The notes under the pieces: model-generated
Told to the model about the DNA's origin: nothing
Databases searched by the model: none
What the model saw: only the letters and a program-made list of their open reading frames with translations
Made by a program: the position numbers and the translations under genes
Source of the DNA: Burkholderiales bacterium
Lineage (GTDB): Bacteria > Pseudomonadota > Gammaproteobacteria > Burkholderiales > Burkholderiaceae_C
Assembly: GCA_016703325.1 (NCBI GenBank)
Contig: JADJCH010000016.1
Coordinates: 1 to 64,000 of the forward strand
DNA: 64,000 bases
Direction: 5' to 3'
Part shown: one piece after another, positions 1 to 7,349 of the stretch
Position numbering within the stretch: the stretch's first letter is position 1
Layout of the letters: each line of letters opens with the position of its first letter

Positions 1-140
1 TGGAAGCTCAACCTGCGAATGACATTGAGGCGGCCTGGGCGCGCGAGATCGAACGGCGTGTGGCGGCGCACGATCGGGGTGAAGGTGAGCTCTACACCCT
101 GGACGAGGTGCTGGCAGAAGCGCAGAAGATCGCACCGTGA
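1..140 (+). CDS. Addiction-module antitoxin, C-terminal part (5' end outside window)
   Basis: The open frame running in from the left edge encodes about 45 residues, including AREIERRVAAHDRGEG and LDEVLAEAQ, and stops at 138-140. This matches the short acidic C-terminus of the 'addiction module protein' antitoxin family (Unstab_antitox type), which pairs with RelE/ParE toxins. Its TGA overlaps the GTG of the downstream toxin in a 4-bp GTGA junction, so the two are translationally coupled. Such antitoxins bind and neutralise the cognate toxin and usually repress their own promoter. The N-terminus and promoter are outside the window. Family assignment rests on the tail sequence and the context. 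Confidence 0.75.
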   Translation, partial: EAQPANDIEAAWAREIERRVAAHDRGEGELYTLDEVLAEAQKIAP

Positions 141-433
141 TCCGCCTGAGCCTTCGGAAGGAGGCGCGTGACGAGTTCCTGTGCGAGATTGCGTATTACG
201 AGTCGAAGCGCGAAGGAACCGGCAAGCGCTTCAGGCAGGCAGTGACCGCAGCGTTCCTGCTCATCCGGCGCTTTCCTCATTCAGGAGCACCCGGACCAGC
301 CGGAACACGGAAGACCAAGGTGAAGGGTTTCCCGTTCACAGTGATCTATCGGGAAGGGCGGGACGAGATCATCGTCTTTGCCGTCGCGCCGGACCGGCAG
401 CAGCCCGGCTACTGGCTGCCTCGGACGCATTGA
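137..433 (+). CDS. RelE/ParE-family type II toxin
   Basis: A 98-residue basic protein starting MIRLSLRKEARDEF with the ParE/RelE pattern: N-terminal 'x-A-R-D-E-F' helix, a YY-E-S-x-R-x-G-x-G loop (about 20-32), the central hydrophobic strand FPFTVIYREG (about 65-74) and the C-terminal strand ending in a VAPDRQQPGYW segment (about 83-93). The start is a GTG overlapping the antitoxin stop, the usual coupling of such pairs. ParE members poison DNA gyrase and RelE members cleave mRNA. The FPxxVIYR and R-x-PGYW pattern is ParE-like, but the target cannot be told from sequence alone. The gene ends immediately before a degenerate duplicated region, so the module sits at a rearranged junction. Confidence 0.85.
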   Translation: MIRLSLRKEARDEFLCEIAYYESKREGTGKRFRQAVTAAFLLIRRFPHSGAPGPAGTRKTKVKGFPFTVIYREGRDEIIVFAVAPDRQQPGYWLPRTH

Positions 434-434
434 C

Positions 435-555
435 GCGGCCGACGAAGTTGGGCAGGACCAGCTGGTTGTCGGCGGCGCGCATCGTCAGGCCGGGGCCGTA
501 GATGGTGTCGAGTCTGGCGCCGGACAGGGCCTTGGACACGTCGCCGGGTTTGACG
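435..555 (-). pseudogene. Fragment of branched-chain-type ABC substrate-binding protein gene (copy 1)
   Basis: These 121 bp match 1415-1535 of the intact gene at an offset of exactly 980 bp, with one mismatch seen by eye. They encode the KPGDVSKALSGA to LPNFVGR part of the C-terminus. There is no start codon, ribosome binding site or rest of the protein. It abuts the toxin stop codon. Confidence 0.9.
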
Positions 556-640
556 TGCAGACGCGACGAGGGTGGGGCGGGCGCGGGGAAGGGTGAAGCC
601 AACTGAGGTCTTCGCCCCATCCCCGCCACCCTGCCTCCCT

Positions 641-742
641 GTCATCCCGCCACGTCGGTCATCCCCGCCACTCCGTCATCCCGCCACGTCGGTCATCCCG
701 CCACGTCGGTCATCCCGCCACGTCGGTCATCTCCGCCACTCC
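641..742. repeat. 17-bp tandem repeat, six units
   Basis: Six head-to-tail units of the type GTCATCCCGCCACGTCG, alternating with the variant GTCATCCCCGCCACTCC. The unit begins with the same GTCATC-CCGC string as the left arm of the inverted-repeat element that follows directly, so the array probably arose by slippage from that element's end. There are no spacers, so it is not CRISPR. Confidence 0.9.
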
Positions 743-810
743 GTCATCCCCGCGAAGGCGGGGATCCAGTCAGCCAACACACTGGATGCCCGCCTGCGCG
801 GGCATGACGG
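741..810. repeat. Inverted-repeat (REP/MITE-like) element, copy 1
   Basis: A 70-bp palindromic element with ends CCGTCATCCCCGCG and CGCGGGCATGACGG and inner arms ATCCAG and CTGGAT, plus internal hairpins CCCCGCgaaGGCGGGG and GCCCGCctGCGCGGGC. This is the GTCATTCCCGC...GCGGGAATGAC class of intergenic repeat common in beta- and gammaproteobacteria. No protein is encoded. Confidence 0.85.
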
Positions 811-836
811 ACTGGGCCCTCAGGCCGAGGCGTTGC

Positions 837-1046
837 TCACATCTTGCACAACGCCGAAGCCGCCGGCGCCAGCGAGGCCGGGGGTCTGCTCGATGACCGG
901 GCGCAGCACGCCGTCTGACCCTGACGCGGCCGTGGGATGAAGGCAGGACCAGCTGGTTGTCGGCGGCGCGCATCGTCAGGCCGGGGCCGTAGATGGTGTC
1001 GAGTCTGGCGCCGGACAGGGCCTTGGACACGTCGCCGGGTTTGACG
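837..1046 (-). pseudogene. Fragment of ABC substrate-binding protein gene (copy 2)
   Basis: 837-883 repeats the last codons and stop of the intact gene (1322 onward). 884-941 is a scrambled version with deletions, and 942-1046 again matches the KPGDVSK to DNQLVLP part. It is a non-functional duplicate of the 3' end only. Confidence 0.85.
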
Positions 1047-1142
1047 TGCAGACGCTGCCGGCAGTGGACGAGGGTGGGGCGGGCGCGGGGAAGGGTGAAG
1101 CCAACTGAGGTCTTCGCCCCATCCCCGCCACCCTGCCTCCCT

Positions 1143-1227
1143 GTCATCCCGCCACGTCGGTCATCCCCGCCACTCCGTCATCCCGCCACGTCGGTCATCC
1201 CGCCACGTCGGTCATCTCCGCCACTCC
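1143..1227. repeat. 17-bp tandem repeat, five units
   Basis: Second copy of the GTCATC-type 17-mer array, identical in order to 641-742 but one GTCATCCCGCCACGTCG unit shorter. It shows unit loss or gain since the larger duplication. Confidence 0.9.
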
Positions 1228-1295
1228 GTCATCCCCGCGAAGGCGGGGATCCAGTCAGCCAACACACTGGATGCCCGCCTGCGCGGGCATGACGG
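1226..1295. repeat. Inverted-repeat (REP/MITE-like) element, copy 2
   Basis: Apparently identical to the element at 741-810, shifted by 485 bp. It lies 26 bp beyond the stop codon of the minus-strand substrate-binding-protein gene. Its hairpins could act as an mRNA 3' stabiliser or terminator, but there is no clear U-run. Confidence 0.85.
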
Positions 1296-1321
1296 ACTGG
1301 GCCCTCAGGCCGAGGCGTTGC

Positions 1322-2533
1322 TCACATCTTGCACAACGCCGAAGCCGCCGGCGCCAGCGAGGCCGGGTAGCTCTGCTCGATGACCGGGCGCAGCACGCCG
1401 TCGGCCACTTTGGCGCGGCCGACGAAGTTGGGCAGGACCAGCTGGTTGTCGGCGGCGCGCATCGTCAGGCCGGGGCCGTAGATGGTGTCGAGTTTGGCGC
1501 CGGACAGGGCCTTGGACACGTCGCCGGGTTTGACGCTCTTGGCCAGGCGCACGCCTTCGAACATGACCTGGGCGCCGTTGTAGGCCTGGCCTTCGTTGTC
1601 GGTGGGCAGGCGGTTGAACTTGGCCTTCCAGGCGGCGACAAAGGCCTTGTTGCGCGGGTTGTCGATGTCCGGGGTGTAGCCGGTGGTGCCGGGGGTGCCT
1701 TCGAGCAGCTTGTCGGTGCCGTTGATCATGAAGTTCAGGATCAGCGAGTGGCCGATGAGTTTGGTCTGCGGGATCAGGCCGAACTCGGCCGCCTGCTTGA
1801 CGAAGGCGATGGCGTCGCGGCCGGTTTCGGCCACCCAGATGGCATCGACCTTGGCCTCCTTGAGCTGGGCGATGAAGGGCGAGAAGTCCTTGGTGCCCAA
1901 CGGGGCGTAGAGCTGCAGCTTGACCTCCTTGCCCTGCGCCTTGACGGCCTTGGCGAAGGACTCGGCCGAGTCGCGGCCCCAGACGTAGTCGGCCGCCATG
2001 GAGGCGAAGGTCTTCTCCTTGAAGCCCTTGGCCCACTCGGAAATCATCGCGATGTCCATCGCATCCGAGTGGTTGGTGCGGAACATGCGCGGCTTGCAGG
2101 AGTCGCCGGTGATCTTGTCGCTCTTGCTGGCCACCACGAAGTAGGCGGCGTCCCAGCGCTCCAGGTTGGGGCCCAGGGCCAGCGAGATGCTCGACGGGAT
2201 GGCGCCGATCAGCAGGTTGTAGCCGTCGCGGGCCAGCTTTTCGCCCACACGGCGGCCGGCGTCGGGGGTGCCCTCGTCGTCGGCCTCGGCCACCTCCACC
2301 TTGCGGCCGTCCACTCCGCCCTTGGCGTTGGCCTCCTCGATGGCGAACTTGATGGCGCGGATCACCTCCTCGCCCTGCTGGGCGAACACGCCCGACTTGG
2401 AGCTGAGCAGGCCGACCTTGACCGGGTCCTTGGCCTGGGCCCAGGCGCTGCCGGTGAGGCCGAATGTGACGGCTGCGGCTGCCGCGGCCAGGGCGATGCT
2501 GCGGCGGGTCATCGGGGTGGTCTTCGTCGTCAT
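1322..2533 (-). CDS. Branched-chain amino acid-type ABC transporter substrate-binding protein (LivJ/LivK-like)
   Basis: A 403-residue periplasmic binding protein of the Peripla_BP_6 class. The N-terminus has a basic stretch (TRR, about 9-11), a hydrophobic Ala-rich core and an AWA|Q-type signal cleavage near residue 32. The mature part begins KDPVKVGLLSSKSGVFAQQG, the usual ligand-binding start. I chose the ATG at 2533 because AAGGAGA lies 8 bp upstream of it; an ATG two codons earlier (2539) is too close to that site. It is the last gene of the minus-strand operon after livF (111 bp gap). These proteins carry branched-chain amino acids, but equally aromatic or alicyclic acids; the neighbouring FAD dehydrogenases and SDRs point to a non-amino-acid ligand. 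Its 3' end has been duplicated twice downstream. Confidence 0.93.
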   Translation of the reverse strand: MTTKTTPMTRRSIALAAAAAAVTFGLTGSAWAQAKDPVKVGLLSSKSGVFAQQGEEVIRAIKFAIEEANAKGGVDGRKVEVAEADDEGTPDAGRRVGEKLARDGYNLLIGAIPSSISLALGPNLERWDAAYFVVASKSDKITGDSCKPRMFRTNHSDAMDIAMISEWAKGFKEKTFASMAADYVWGRDSAESFAKAVKAQGKEVKLQLYAPLGTKDFSPFIAQLKEAKVDAIWVAETGRDAIAFVKQAAEFGLIPQTKLIGHSLILNFMINGTDKLLEGTPGTTGYTPDIDNPRNKAFVAAWKAKFNRLPTDNEGQAYNGAQVMFEGVRLAKSVKPGDVSKALSGAKLDTIYGPGLTMRAADNQLVLPNFVGRAKVADGVLRPVIEQSYPASLAPAASALCKM

Positions 2534-2644
2534 GAGCATGTCTCCTTCAGGTGTGCTCGTTGCCATCCGGCCGGCGCCGGTTCTCGGGAAACTCGGGAAA
2601 CTCGGGAAATGGGATGAAGGGGGTGCAGGGGCGTGAGGGGCGGG

Positions 2645-3361
2645 TCAGACCATCACGTGTTTGTGCAGCTCGTCGAGGCTTTCCTCGTGCACCCGGCCCC
2701 TGGCGACGATGGCGCCCTTGGCCATGGCGCAGTAGCGCTCGGCCACACGCATCACCAGCGTCATGTTCTGTTCGATCAGCAGCAGCGCGGTGCCCTGGGC
2801 GGCCACCTGGTTGAAGATGACGCCGAGCTGGTCGACGATCACCGGCGCCAGGCCCTCGGTGGGTTCGTCCAGCAGGATCAGCGCCGGGTTGGCCATCAGC
2901 GCACGGCCCACCGCCAGCATCTGCTGCTGGCCGCCCGACAGGGCGGTGCCGGGGGTGTGGGCGCGCTCCTGCAGGATGGGGAAAAGTTTGTAGATCTCCG
3001 GCACCGTCCAGTGGCCCTTGCGGCCTGAGCCCATGGTTGCGGCGCCGAGCAGCAGGTTCTCCTCCACCGTCAGGTTGGCGACGATGCGCCGGCCCTGCGG
3101 CACCAGCGCGATGCCGTGCTGCGCGGCCAGGTAGGTGCGGGGCTGGGTCAGCGCAAAGTCGCCCAGGTGGATCGTGCCGGCCTTGAGGGTGGCCAGGCCC
3201 AGGATGGTGTTGACCACCGTGGTCTTGCCCACGCCGTTGCGGCCGATCAGCGCGACGCGTTCGCCCTCCTTCACCTCCAGGTTCAGGCCGTGCAGGATGT
3301 GGGCGGCGCCGTAGTAGGCGTGCACGCCATCCATGCGAAGCAAAGACTTGCCGGAACTCAT
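2645..3361 (-). CDS. livF: Branched-chain-type ABC transporter ATP-binding protein LivF
   Basis: A 238-residue ABC ATPase of usual LivF length. Walker A GRNGVGKTT is at about 40-48, the signature is LSGGQQQ, Walker B ends LILLDEPTEG and the switch region is IEQNM. With LivG it powers import through LivHM using the ligand delivered by the binding protein. The chosen ATG (3361) overlaps the TGA of a 38-codon mini-ORF as ATGA. No strong ribosome binding site precedes it (only GAGGGGC), so translation is probably coupled to that mini-ORF. The frame stays open further upstream, but that sequence is low in homology-like features. Confidence 0.93.
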   Translation of the reverse strand: MSSGKSLLRMDGVHAYYGAAHILHGLNLEVKEGERVALIGRNGVGKTTVVNTILGLATLKAGTIHLGDFALTQPRTYLAAQHGIALVPQGRRIVANLTVEENLLLGAATMGSGRKGHWTVPEIYKLFPILQERAHTPGTALSGGQQQMLAVGRALMANPALILLDEPTEGLAPVIVDQLGVIFNQVAAQGTALLLIEQNMTLVMRVAERYCAMAKGAIVARGRVHEESLDELHKHVMV

Positions 3362-3474
3362 GCCTGCCCCTCGTCCGATGGGTACATCGGCCGATCCCCC
3401 GAGGGGATGCGGGCCGGCTTGGGAGCGGCCCGGCGCTCGGCCCGCCCTGCGTTCGTGGGAATCGGGTGTTTCAT
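3358..3474 (-). CDS. 38-residue bridging mini-ORF between livG and livF
   Basis: The ATG overlaps the livG stop (ATGA) and the TGA overlaps the livF start (ATGA), so the 117-bp gap between the two ATPase genes is fully read. The peptide starts MKHPIPTNAGRAERR, is Arg/Pro-rich and ends YPSDEGQA. It has no signal or membrane segment. The most likely role is translational relay between two genes that lack independent strong ribosome sites. A functional peptide cannot be excluded. Nothing of this size is known to me in the Liv family. Confidence 0.45.
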   Translation of the reverse strand: MKHPIPTNAGRAERRAAPKPARIPSGDRPMYPSDEGQA

Positions 3475-4190
3475 GCGGCACTCCCCAGGTAGGCCTCGCG
3501 CACACGCGGGTTGGCGCGCACCTCGGCGGGTGAGCCGTCGGCGATGACCCGGCCCAGTTCGAAGACGGTGACGACGTCGGAGATGCCGAACACCACGTCC
3601 ATGTCGTGCTCCACCAGCAGCACCGAGACGTGCCGGCGCTGCGTCAGCGCCTTGAGGTGGTCGGCCAGGTCCAGCGACTCCTGGACGGACAGGCCGGCCA
3701 TCGGCTCGTCCAGCAGCAGCACGGTGGGCTGGCCCACCAGGGCCAGCGCCAGGTCCAGCCGGCGCTGCTGGCCGTAGCCCAGGTCGGCGGCGGTGACGTC
3801 GGCCAGCTCGTCCAGGTCCAGCTCGCGCAGCACGTCGTCGGCATCGGCGCCGGGGTCGGGCGCGCCCATCTTGTAGGCGGCCAGCTCCACCTGCTTGCGC
3901 ACCGGCATCTGGCCGAAGATGGAGGTGCGCTGGAAGGAGCGCGACAGGCCGCGCGCACGCCGCTCGACCACGCCCAGCGCACTCACGTCCCGGCCCAGGA
4001 TCTCCACCCTGCCGCGGGTGAGGCGGCGCCGGCCGGTGATGGCGTCGATGACGGTGGACTTGCCGGCGCCGTTGGGGCCGATCAGGCCGCGGATCTGGCC
4101 GCGCTCGAGCGTCAGGTCGACACCGTCGAGCGCCTTGACGCCGCCGTAGTGGATGGCCACGTCGGTGGTCTGCAACACGTAGTCAGGCAT
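3471..4190 (-). CDS. livG: Branched-chain-type ABC transporter ATP-binding protein LivG
   Basis: A 239-residue ABC ATPase starting MPDYVLQTTDVAIHYGG. Walker A is GPNGAGKST (about 38-46), Walker B VLLLDEPMAGL, and the switch His lies in VEHDMDVV. The signature is LGYGQQRR rather than the usual LSGGQQ, a variation common in LivG proteins. It ends in a typical REAYLG tail. The ATG at 4190 was chosen because the protein then begins at the conserved N-terminal strand; the long upstream extension in the same frame is a shadow of livM. It pairs with LivF. Confidence 0.93.
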   Translation of the reverse strand: MPDYVLQTTDVAIHYGGVKALDGVDLTLERGQIRGLIGPNGAGKSTVIDAITGRRRLTRGRVEILGRDVSALGVVERRARGLSRSFQRTSIFGQMPVRKQVELAAYKMGAPDPGADADDVLRELDLDELADVTAADLGYGQQRRLDLALALVGQPTVLLLDEPMAGLSVQESLDLADHLKALTQRRHVSVLLVEHDMDVVFGISDVVTVFELGRVIADGSPAEVRANPRVREAYLGSAA

Positions 4191-4234
4191 GGGGGCTCCG
4201 AAGGGAAGGGGCAGCAGGGCGCCGGGTTCCAGGC

Positions 4235-5241
4235 TCAATGTGAACGGCGCACGCGCCCGCCGTAGATGCCCGACACCAGGGCCGAGGGTTTGGGCCGACG
4301 CGGCACGACCAGCCGCCGCAGCAGGCCGGACAGGCCATGGGGGGCGTAGACGATCACCACGATCAGCGCGATGCCGAAGATGGCCATCCAGTGCTGCGCG
4401 TGGTCGCCCAGCACGTCCTTGGCCAGGAAGTACACCGCCGCGCCCAGCGCCGGGCCCCAGAGCACCTGGGTGCCGCCGACCACCACCATCATCAGCGCCA
4501 CGCCGGACAGGCTCCAGTGCAGCGCCTCCGGCGAGATGAAGCCGGTGTTCAGCGCCGCCAGCACGCCGGCCGAGGCGGTGATGGCAGCGGACAGCGCATA
4601 CACCGCAGCCCGCGGCACGACGGTGCGGATGCCGATGAAGCGGGCGCGCTCCTCGTTGTCGCGCACCGCCTCGGTGATGCCGCCGAAGCGGCTGCGCAGC
4701 AGCAGCGTCAACGCCGCTGTGCCCAGCACCAGCACCGACCAGGCCAGGATCAGCATGCCCGAGGGCTGGGTGAACGTGTTGACCGACAGGCCGAACAGCG
4801 TCGACGGCCACTCGATGGTCATGCCGTCCGCACCGCCGGTGACGCCGCGAGAGCGCGATGCGGTGAGAAAGGCCATCTGCCCGACGGCCAGCGTCAGCAT
4901 GCCGAAGGCCACCCCGGGCACGCGCACCATCACCAGCCCGATCAGGAAGGCGAAGGCGGTGAGGCCCAGCACGGCGATCAGCACCGCAGCCTCGGCCGGC
5001 ACCGCCTTGGCCTGCAGCAGGATGGCGACGATGTAACCCGCCGAGCCGAAGTACAGCGCGTGGCCGAAGCTGACCATGCCGTTCTGCTTGAGCAGCAGGC
5101 CCACGCCCAGGGCGAACAGGGCGTAGATCACCGCCTGGTTGAGCAGCGACAGCACGGTGCTGGAGCCGATCAGCAGCGCCGCGGCAATGCCCAGCGCCAG
5201 CGCGGCGGCGGTGGTGAGGAGGAGCGCGGAGGTGGGGTCAT
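4235..5241 (-). CDS. livM: Branched-chain-type ABC transporter permease LivM, apparent N-terminal frameshift
   Basis: A multi-pass permease with the family motifs GLLLKQNGMVSFGHALYFG (about 55-75 of the restored protein) and the cytoplasmic loop FGGITEAVRDNEERARFIG (EAA-like). In the sequence as given, the frame upstream of the GTG at 5153-5155 holds a good first membrane helix (SALLLTTAAALALGIAAALL) but no start codon back to a TGA at 5270-5272. The ATG at 5239-5241 overlaps the preceding mini-ORF stop (ATGA) but is one frame off. Adding a single C to the C-run in ATGACCCCACC would give MTPTSALLL and join it to the open frame, for about 335 residues. So either one base was lost in a homopolymer, by error or mutation, or a shortened 306-residue protein starts at GTG 5155. 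Confidence 0.85.
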
Positions 5242-5291
5242 GGGGCGTTCCGTTCTGCGTGCCGCGAGTTCAAGTCCGACTTCCCGCTCAT
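5238..5291 (-). CDS. 17-residue bridging mini-ORF between livH and livM
   Basis: The peptide MSGKSDLNSRHAERNAP is read from an ATG overlapping the livH TGA (ATGA). It ends in a TGA overlapping the presumed livM ATG (ATGA). This is the same arrangement as the mini-ORF between livG and livF, so the ribosome can pass from livH to livM without a gap. I take it as a coupling device; the peptide itself may have no function. Confidence 0.35.
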   Translation of the reverse strand: MSGKSDLNSRHAERNAP

Positions 5292-6136
5292 GTGCGGCTC
5301 CCTGCGAAGCCCGACGGCTTCCAGATCAGGATGGCCACCATCAGCACGAAGGGCAGCAGCGCGGAGGTGTCGGGCAGCCACACCGCCCCCAGCGCCTGCA
5401 CCATGCCCAGCACGAGGGCGGCGATGAAGGCGCCGGCCAGGCTGCCCAGGCCGCCGACCACGACGACGACAAAGCTGTCGATGATCACGTCCGAACTCAT
5501 CGAGGGCGACAGCGACAGGAAGGGCGCGGCCACCACCCCGGCCAGCCCCGCCAGCGCGGTGCCCAGGCCGACGACGAGGGCCGACAGCGCATCGGTGTGC
5601 ACACCCTGCATCGCGGTGGTGACCGGGTCGGTGGAGGCGGCGCGCACGAACAGGCCCATGCGCGAGTGGCGCAGCCAGAGCGTGAGCCCCAGCGCCACCG
5701 CGGCGCCCACCACGATCACGCCGATGCGGTAGGCCGGCACGGGGGTGCCGAGCAGGTCCACCGAGAAGGCCAGCGCCTGCGGTGTGGCCACCGACAGGTT
5801 GTTCTTGCCCCAGACGGTCTGCACGAAGTCCTCGATCACCAGCAGGCCGCCGAAGGTGACCAGCACCACACTCAGCGGGTCGCGGTCCTGCAGCAGGCGA
5901 AAGCCCCAGCGGTCGATCACCACGCCCAGCAGCGCCATCACCGCCGGGGCGACGACCAGCGCGACCCAGAAGTTGCTCTGCGCGGCCACCGAGTAGCCGA
6001 TGTAGGCGCCCAGCATGTACAGCGAGCCGTGGGCGAAGTTGACGACCCGGCGCAGGCCGTAGATCAGCGCCAGGCCGGAGCACATGACGATCAGCAGCGC
6101 GCCGTAGACCAGGCCGTTGAAGAGATGGATCAGCAT
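5288..6136 (-). CDS. livH: Branched-chain-type ABC transporter permease LivH
   Basis: A 282-residue permease starting MLIHLFNGLVYGALLIVMCS with the family hallmark LIYGLRRVVNFAHGSLYMLGAY (about 24-45). Several hydrophobic helices follow, with a late conserved glycine-rich stretch VVVVGGLGSLAGAFIAALVLG. The start at 6136 has AAGGA six bases upstream. It forms the membrane channel with LivM. The gene follows the SDR gene by 25 bp in the same transcript. Confidence 0.93.
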   Translation of the reverse strand: MLIHLFNGLVYGALLIVMCSGLALIYGLRRVVNFAHGSLYMLGAYIGYSVAAQSNFWVALVVAPAVMALLGVVIDRWGFRLLQDRDPLSVVLVTFGGLLVIEDFVQTVWGKNNLSVATPQALAFSVDLLGTPVPAYRIGVIVVGAAVALGLTLWLRHSRMGLFVRAASTDPVTTAMQGVHTDALSALVVGLGTALAGLAGVVAAPFLSLSPSMSSDVIIDSFVVVVVGGLGSLAGAFIAALVLGMVQALGAVWLPDTSALLPFVLMVAILIWKPSGFAGSRT

Positions 6137-6161
6137 GGAAGGTCCTTGCTCGGGCGGGAAT

Positions 6162-6951
6162 TCACGACGCCACGACGGGCGGCACGGAGGGGATGGCGCC
6201 GCCGTGGGCGATCCAGCCGCCGTCCACCGCCAGCACCGCGCCGGTGATGAAGCTGGCCTGCGGCAGAGGCCAGGAAGGCGATCGCCTCGGCGATTTCGGC
6301 CGGTGTGCCCATGCGGCCCATCGGCGTGCGGGCGTGGATGGCGTCGGTGTTGAGCGAGCCCTGGGCCTGCAGCTTTTCCACCAGCGCGGTGCGCACGTAG
6401 CCGGGCGCCACCGCATTGACGCGGATGCCGCGTTGGCCCCACTCGACGGCCATCGCCTTGGTCATGCCGACGATGCCGGCCTTGGCCGCGCCGTAGGCGT
6501 TGCGGCCCGGGATGCCGGCGCTGGCGACGATGGAGGCCAGGTTGACGATGGCGCCGCCCTGCTCCTGATTCAGCATCACCCGGCCGCACTCGCGGCTCAT
6601 CAGGAAGCTGCCGCGCAGGTGCACGTTCAGCACGCGGTCGAAGGCGTCGACGGACTGGTCCACCGTGCCGCCCGGCTGGTCGCCGATGCCGGCGTTGTTG
6701 ACCAGCACGTCGAGGCGGCCGGTGTGCGCCAGCGCCTGCGCCACGGCGGCCTGCACCGCTCCCTCGTGGGTGACGTCGCAGCCCAGGCCCAGATGCGCCT
6801 CACCGAGCTCGGCGGCGCGCTGCAGCGCCAGCTCGTCGCGCAGGTCCAGGATCACGACGCGGTCGCCGCCCGCCGCAAAACGCTGCGCAGTGGCCCAGCC
6901 GATGCCGTCGGCCGCGCCGGTGATCAGCACGGTGCGTGGGGTCGGGCTCAT
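6162..6951 (-). CDS. Short-chain dehydrogenase/reductase, C-terminal frameshift
   Basis: A classical SDR: cofactor motif TGAADGIG (about 11-18), D-L-R after the second strand (about 37-39, NAD preference), VNNAGIG, an active-site region with Ser in NLASIVAS, and Y-G-A-A-K. After AFLAS the sequence as given reads into an Arg-rich tail, while the proper ending (QASFITGAVLAVDGGW, stop at 6162) lies in the next frame. One extra base in TCTGCCGCAGGCC near 6261 explains this. AGGAG lies nine bases before the ATG, which overlaps the NIPSNAP gene stop as ATGA. It probably oxidises an alcohol of the imported cyclic substrate. The frameshift may be a sequencing error. Confidence 0.85.
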
Positions 6952-7349
6952 CGGGAGGTCTCCTGGGCTGGCGCCACACTCGGCAGCTCAACGCGGCGGA
7001 TCAGCCGCGTCTCCTGTGCGGTGATCAGGTGGCCGGAGGCGGCCAGGTAGGCCGGGAAGTCCGGGTGCGTGTCGCGGGCCTGGCAGCGACGCTCGTAGTC
7101 GGCCAGGCTGTCGTAGCCCCAGAGGTGCACGAACTGGTTCTGCGGCCCCACCTGGCTGACCCAGAAGCCCAGCGGCGCACCCAGCGTGCGCAGCAGGATG
7201 GGCATGGCCAGGCGGTCGAACACCTCCAGGAACTCCGGCATCCTGCGCAGCGCGATGGTGTAGATGCGGTGGTCCACCAGCGCCTTGCTGTTCATCGCCA
7301 GCGGGTGGATCGGCCGGCTGCCGGCTGCTGGATCGAGATCAAGCGGCAT
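6948..7349 (-). CDS. NIPSNAP-family protein
   Basis: A 133-residue protein with the NIPSNAP ferredoxin-like barrel pattern: VDHRIYTIALRRMPEFLEVF (about 28-47), FWVSQVGPQNQFVHLWGYDSL, and a DYERRC...PDFPAYL helix. NIPSNAP proteins often sit in catabolic gene clusters for aromatic, terpenoid or steroid compounds; no reaction is established. The ATG at 7349 has AGGAG seven bases upstream and overlaps the end of the FAD dehydrogenase gene by 11 bp. Its stop overlaps the SDR start as ATGA. All of this places it within one operon. Confidence 0.85.
   Translation of the reverse strand: MPLDLDPAAGSRPIHPLAMNSKALVDHRIYTIALRRMPEFLEVFDRLAMPILLRTLGAPLGFWVSQVGPQNQFVHLWGYDSLADYERRCQARDTHPDFPAYLAASGHLITAQETRLIRRVELPSVAPAQETSR

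Larger units (their letters stand above)
434..1320. repeat. ~490-bp tandem duplication made of transporter-gene 3' ends and repeats
   Basis: This stretch of nearly 900 bp has no intact gene. It holds two decayed copies of a unit whose third copy is the 3' part of the functional substrate-binding-protein gene. The marker GGCAGGACCAGCTGGTTGTC begins at 451, 942 and 1431, giving spacings of 491 and 489 bp. Each unit combines about 105-215 bp of gene 3' end, a GC-rich linker, a run of 17-bp repeats and one inverted-repeat element. Both decayed copies break the gene at the same point (after TTTGACG) and share a C where the intact gene has T in GTCGAGTYTGG, so they derive from one event. Short reading frames inside it are chance products. 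Confidence 0.85.

Noticed and set aside
641..1227. CRISPR array suggested by short regular repeats
   Set aside because: Units are 17 bp, directly abutting with no spacers, and derive from the neighbouring inverted-repeat element.
1271..2617. 448-codon plus-strand open frame opposite the substrate-binding-protein gene
   Set aside because: Its translation is low-complexity Gly/Ala/His-rich antisense of a well-supported minus-strand gene; typical GC-rich shadow.
4337..6247. 636-codon plus-strand open frame over the liv permeases
   Set aside because: His/Gln/Arg-rich antisense translation crossing two recognised membrane-protein genes.
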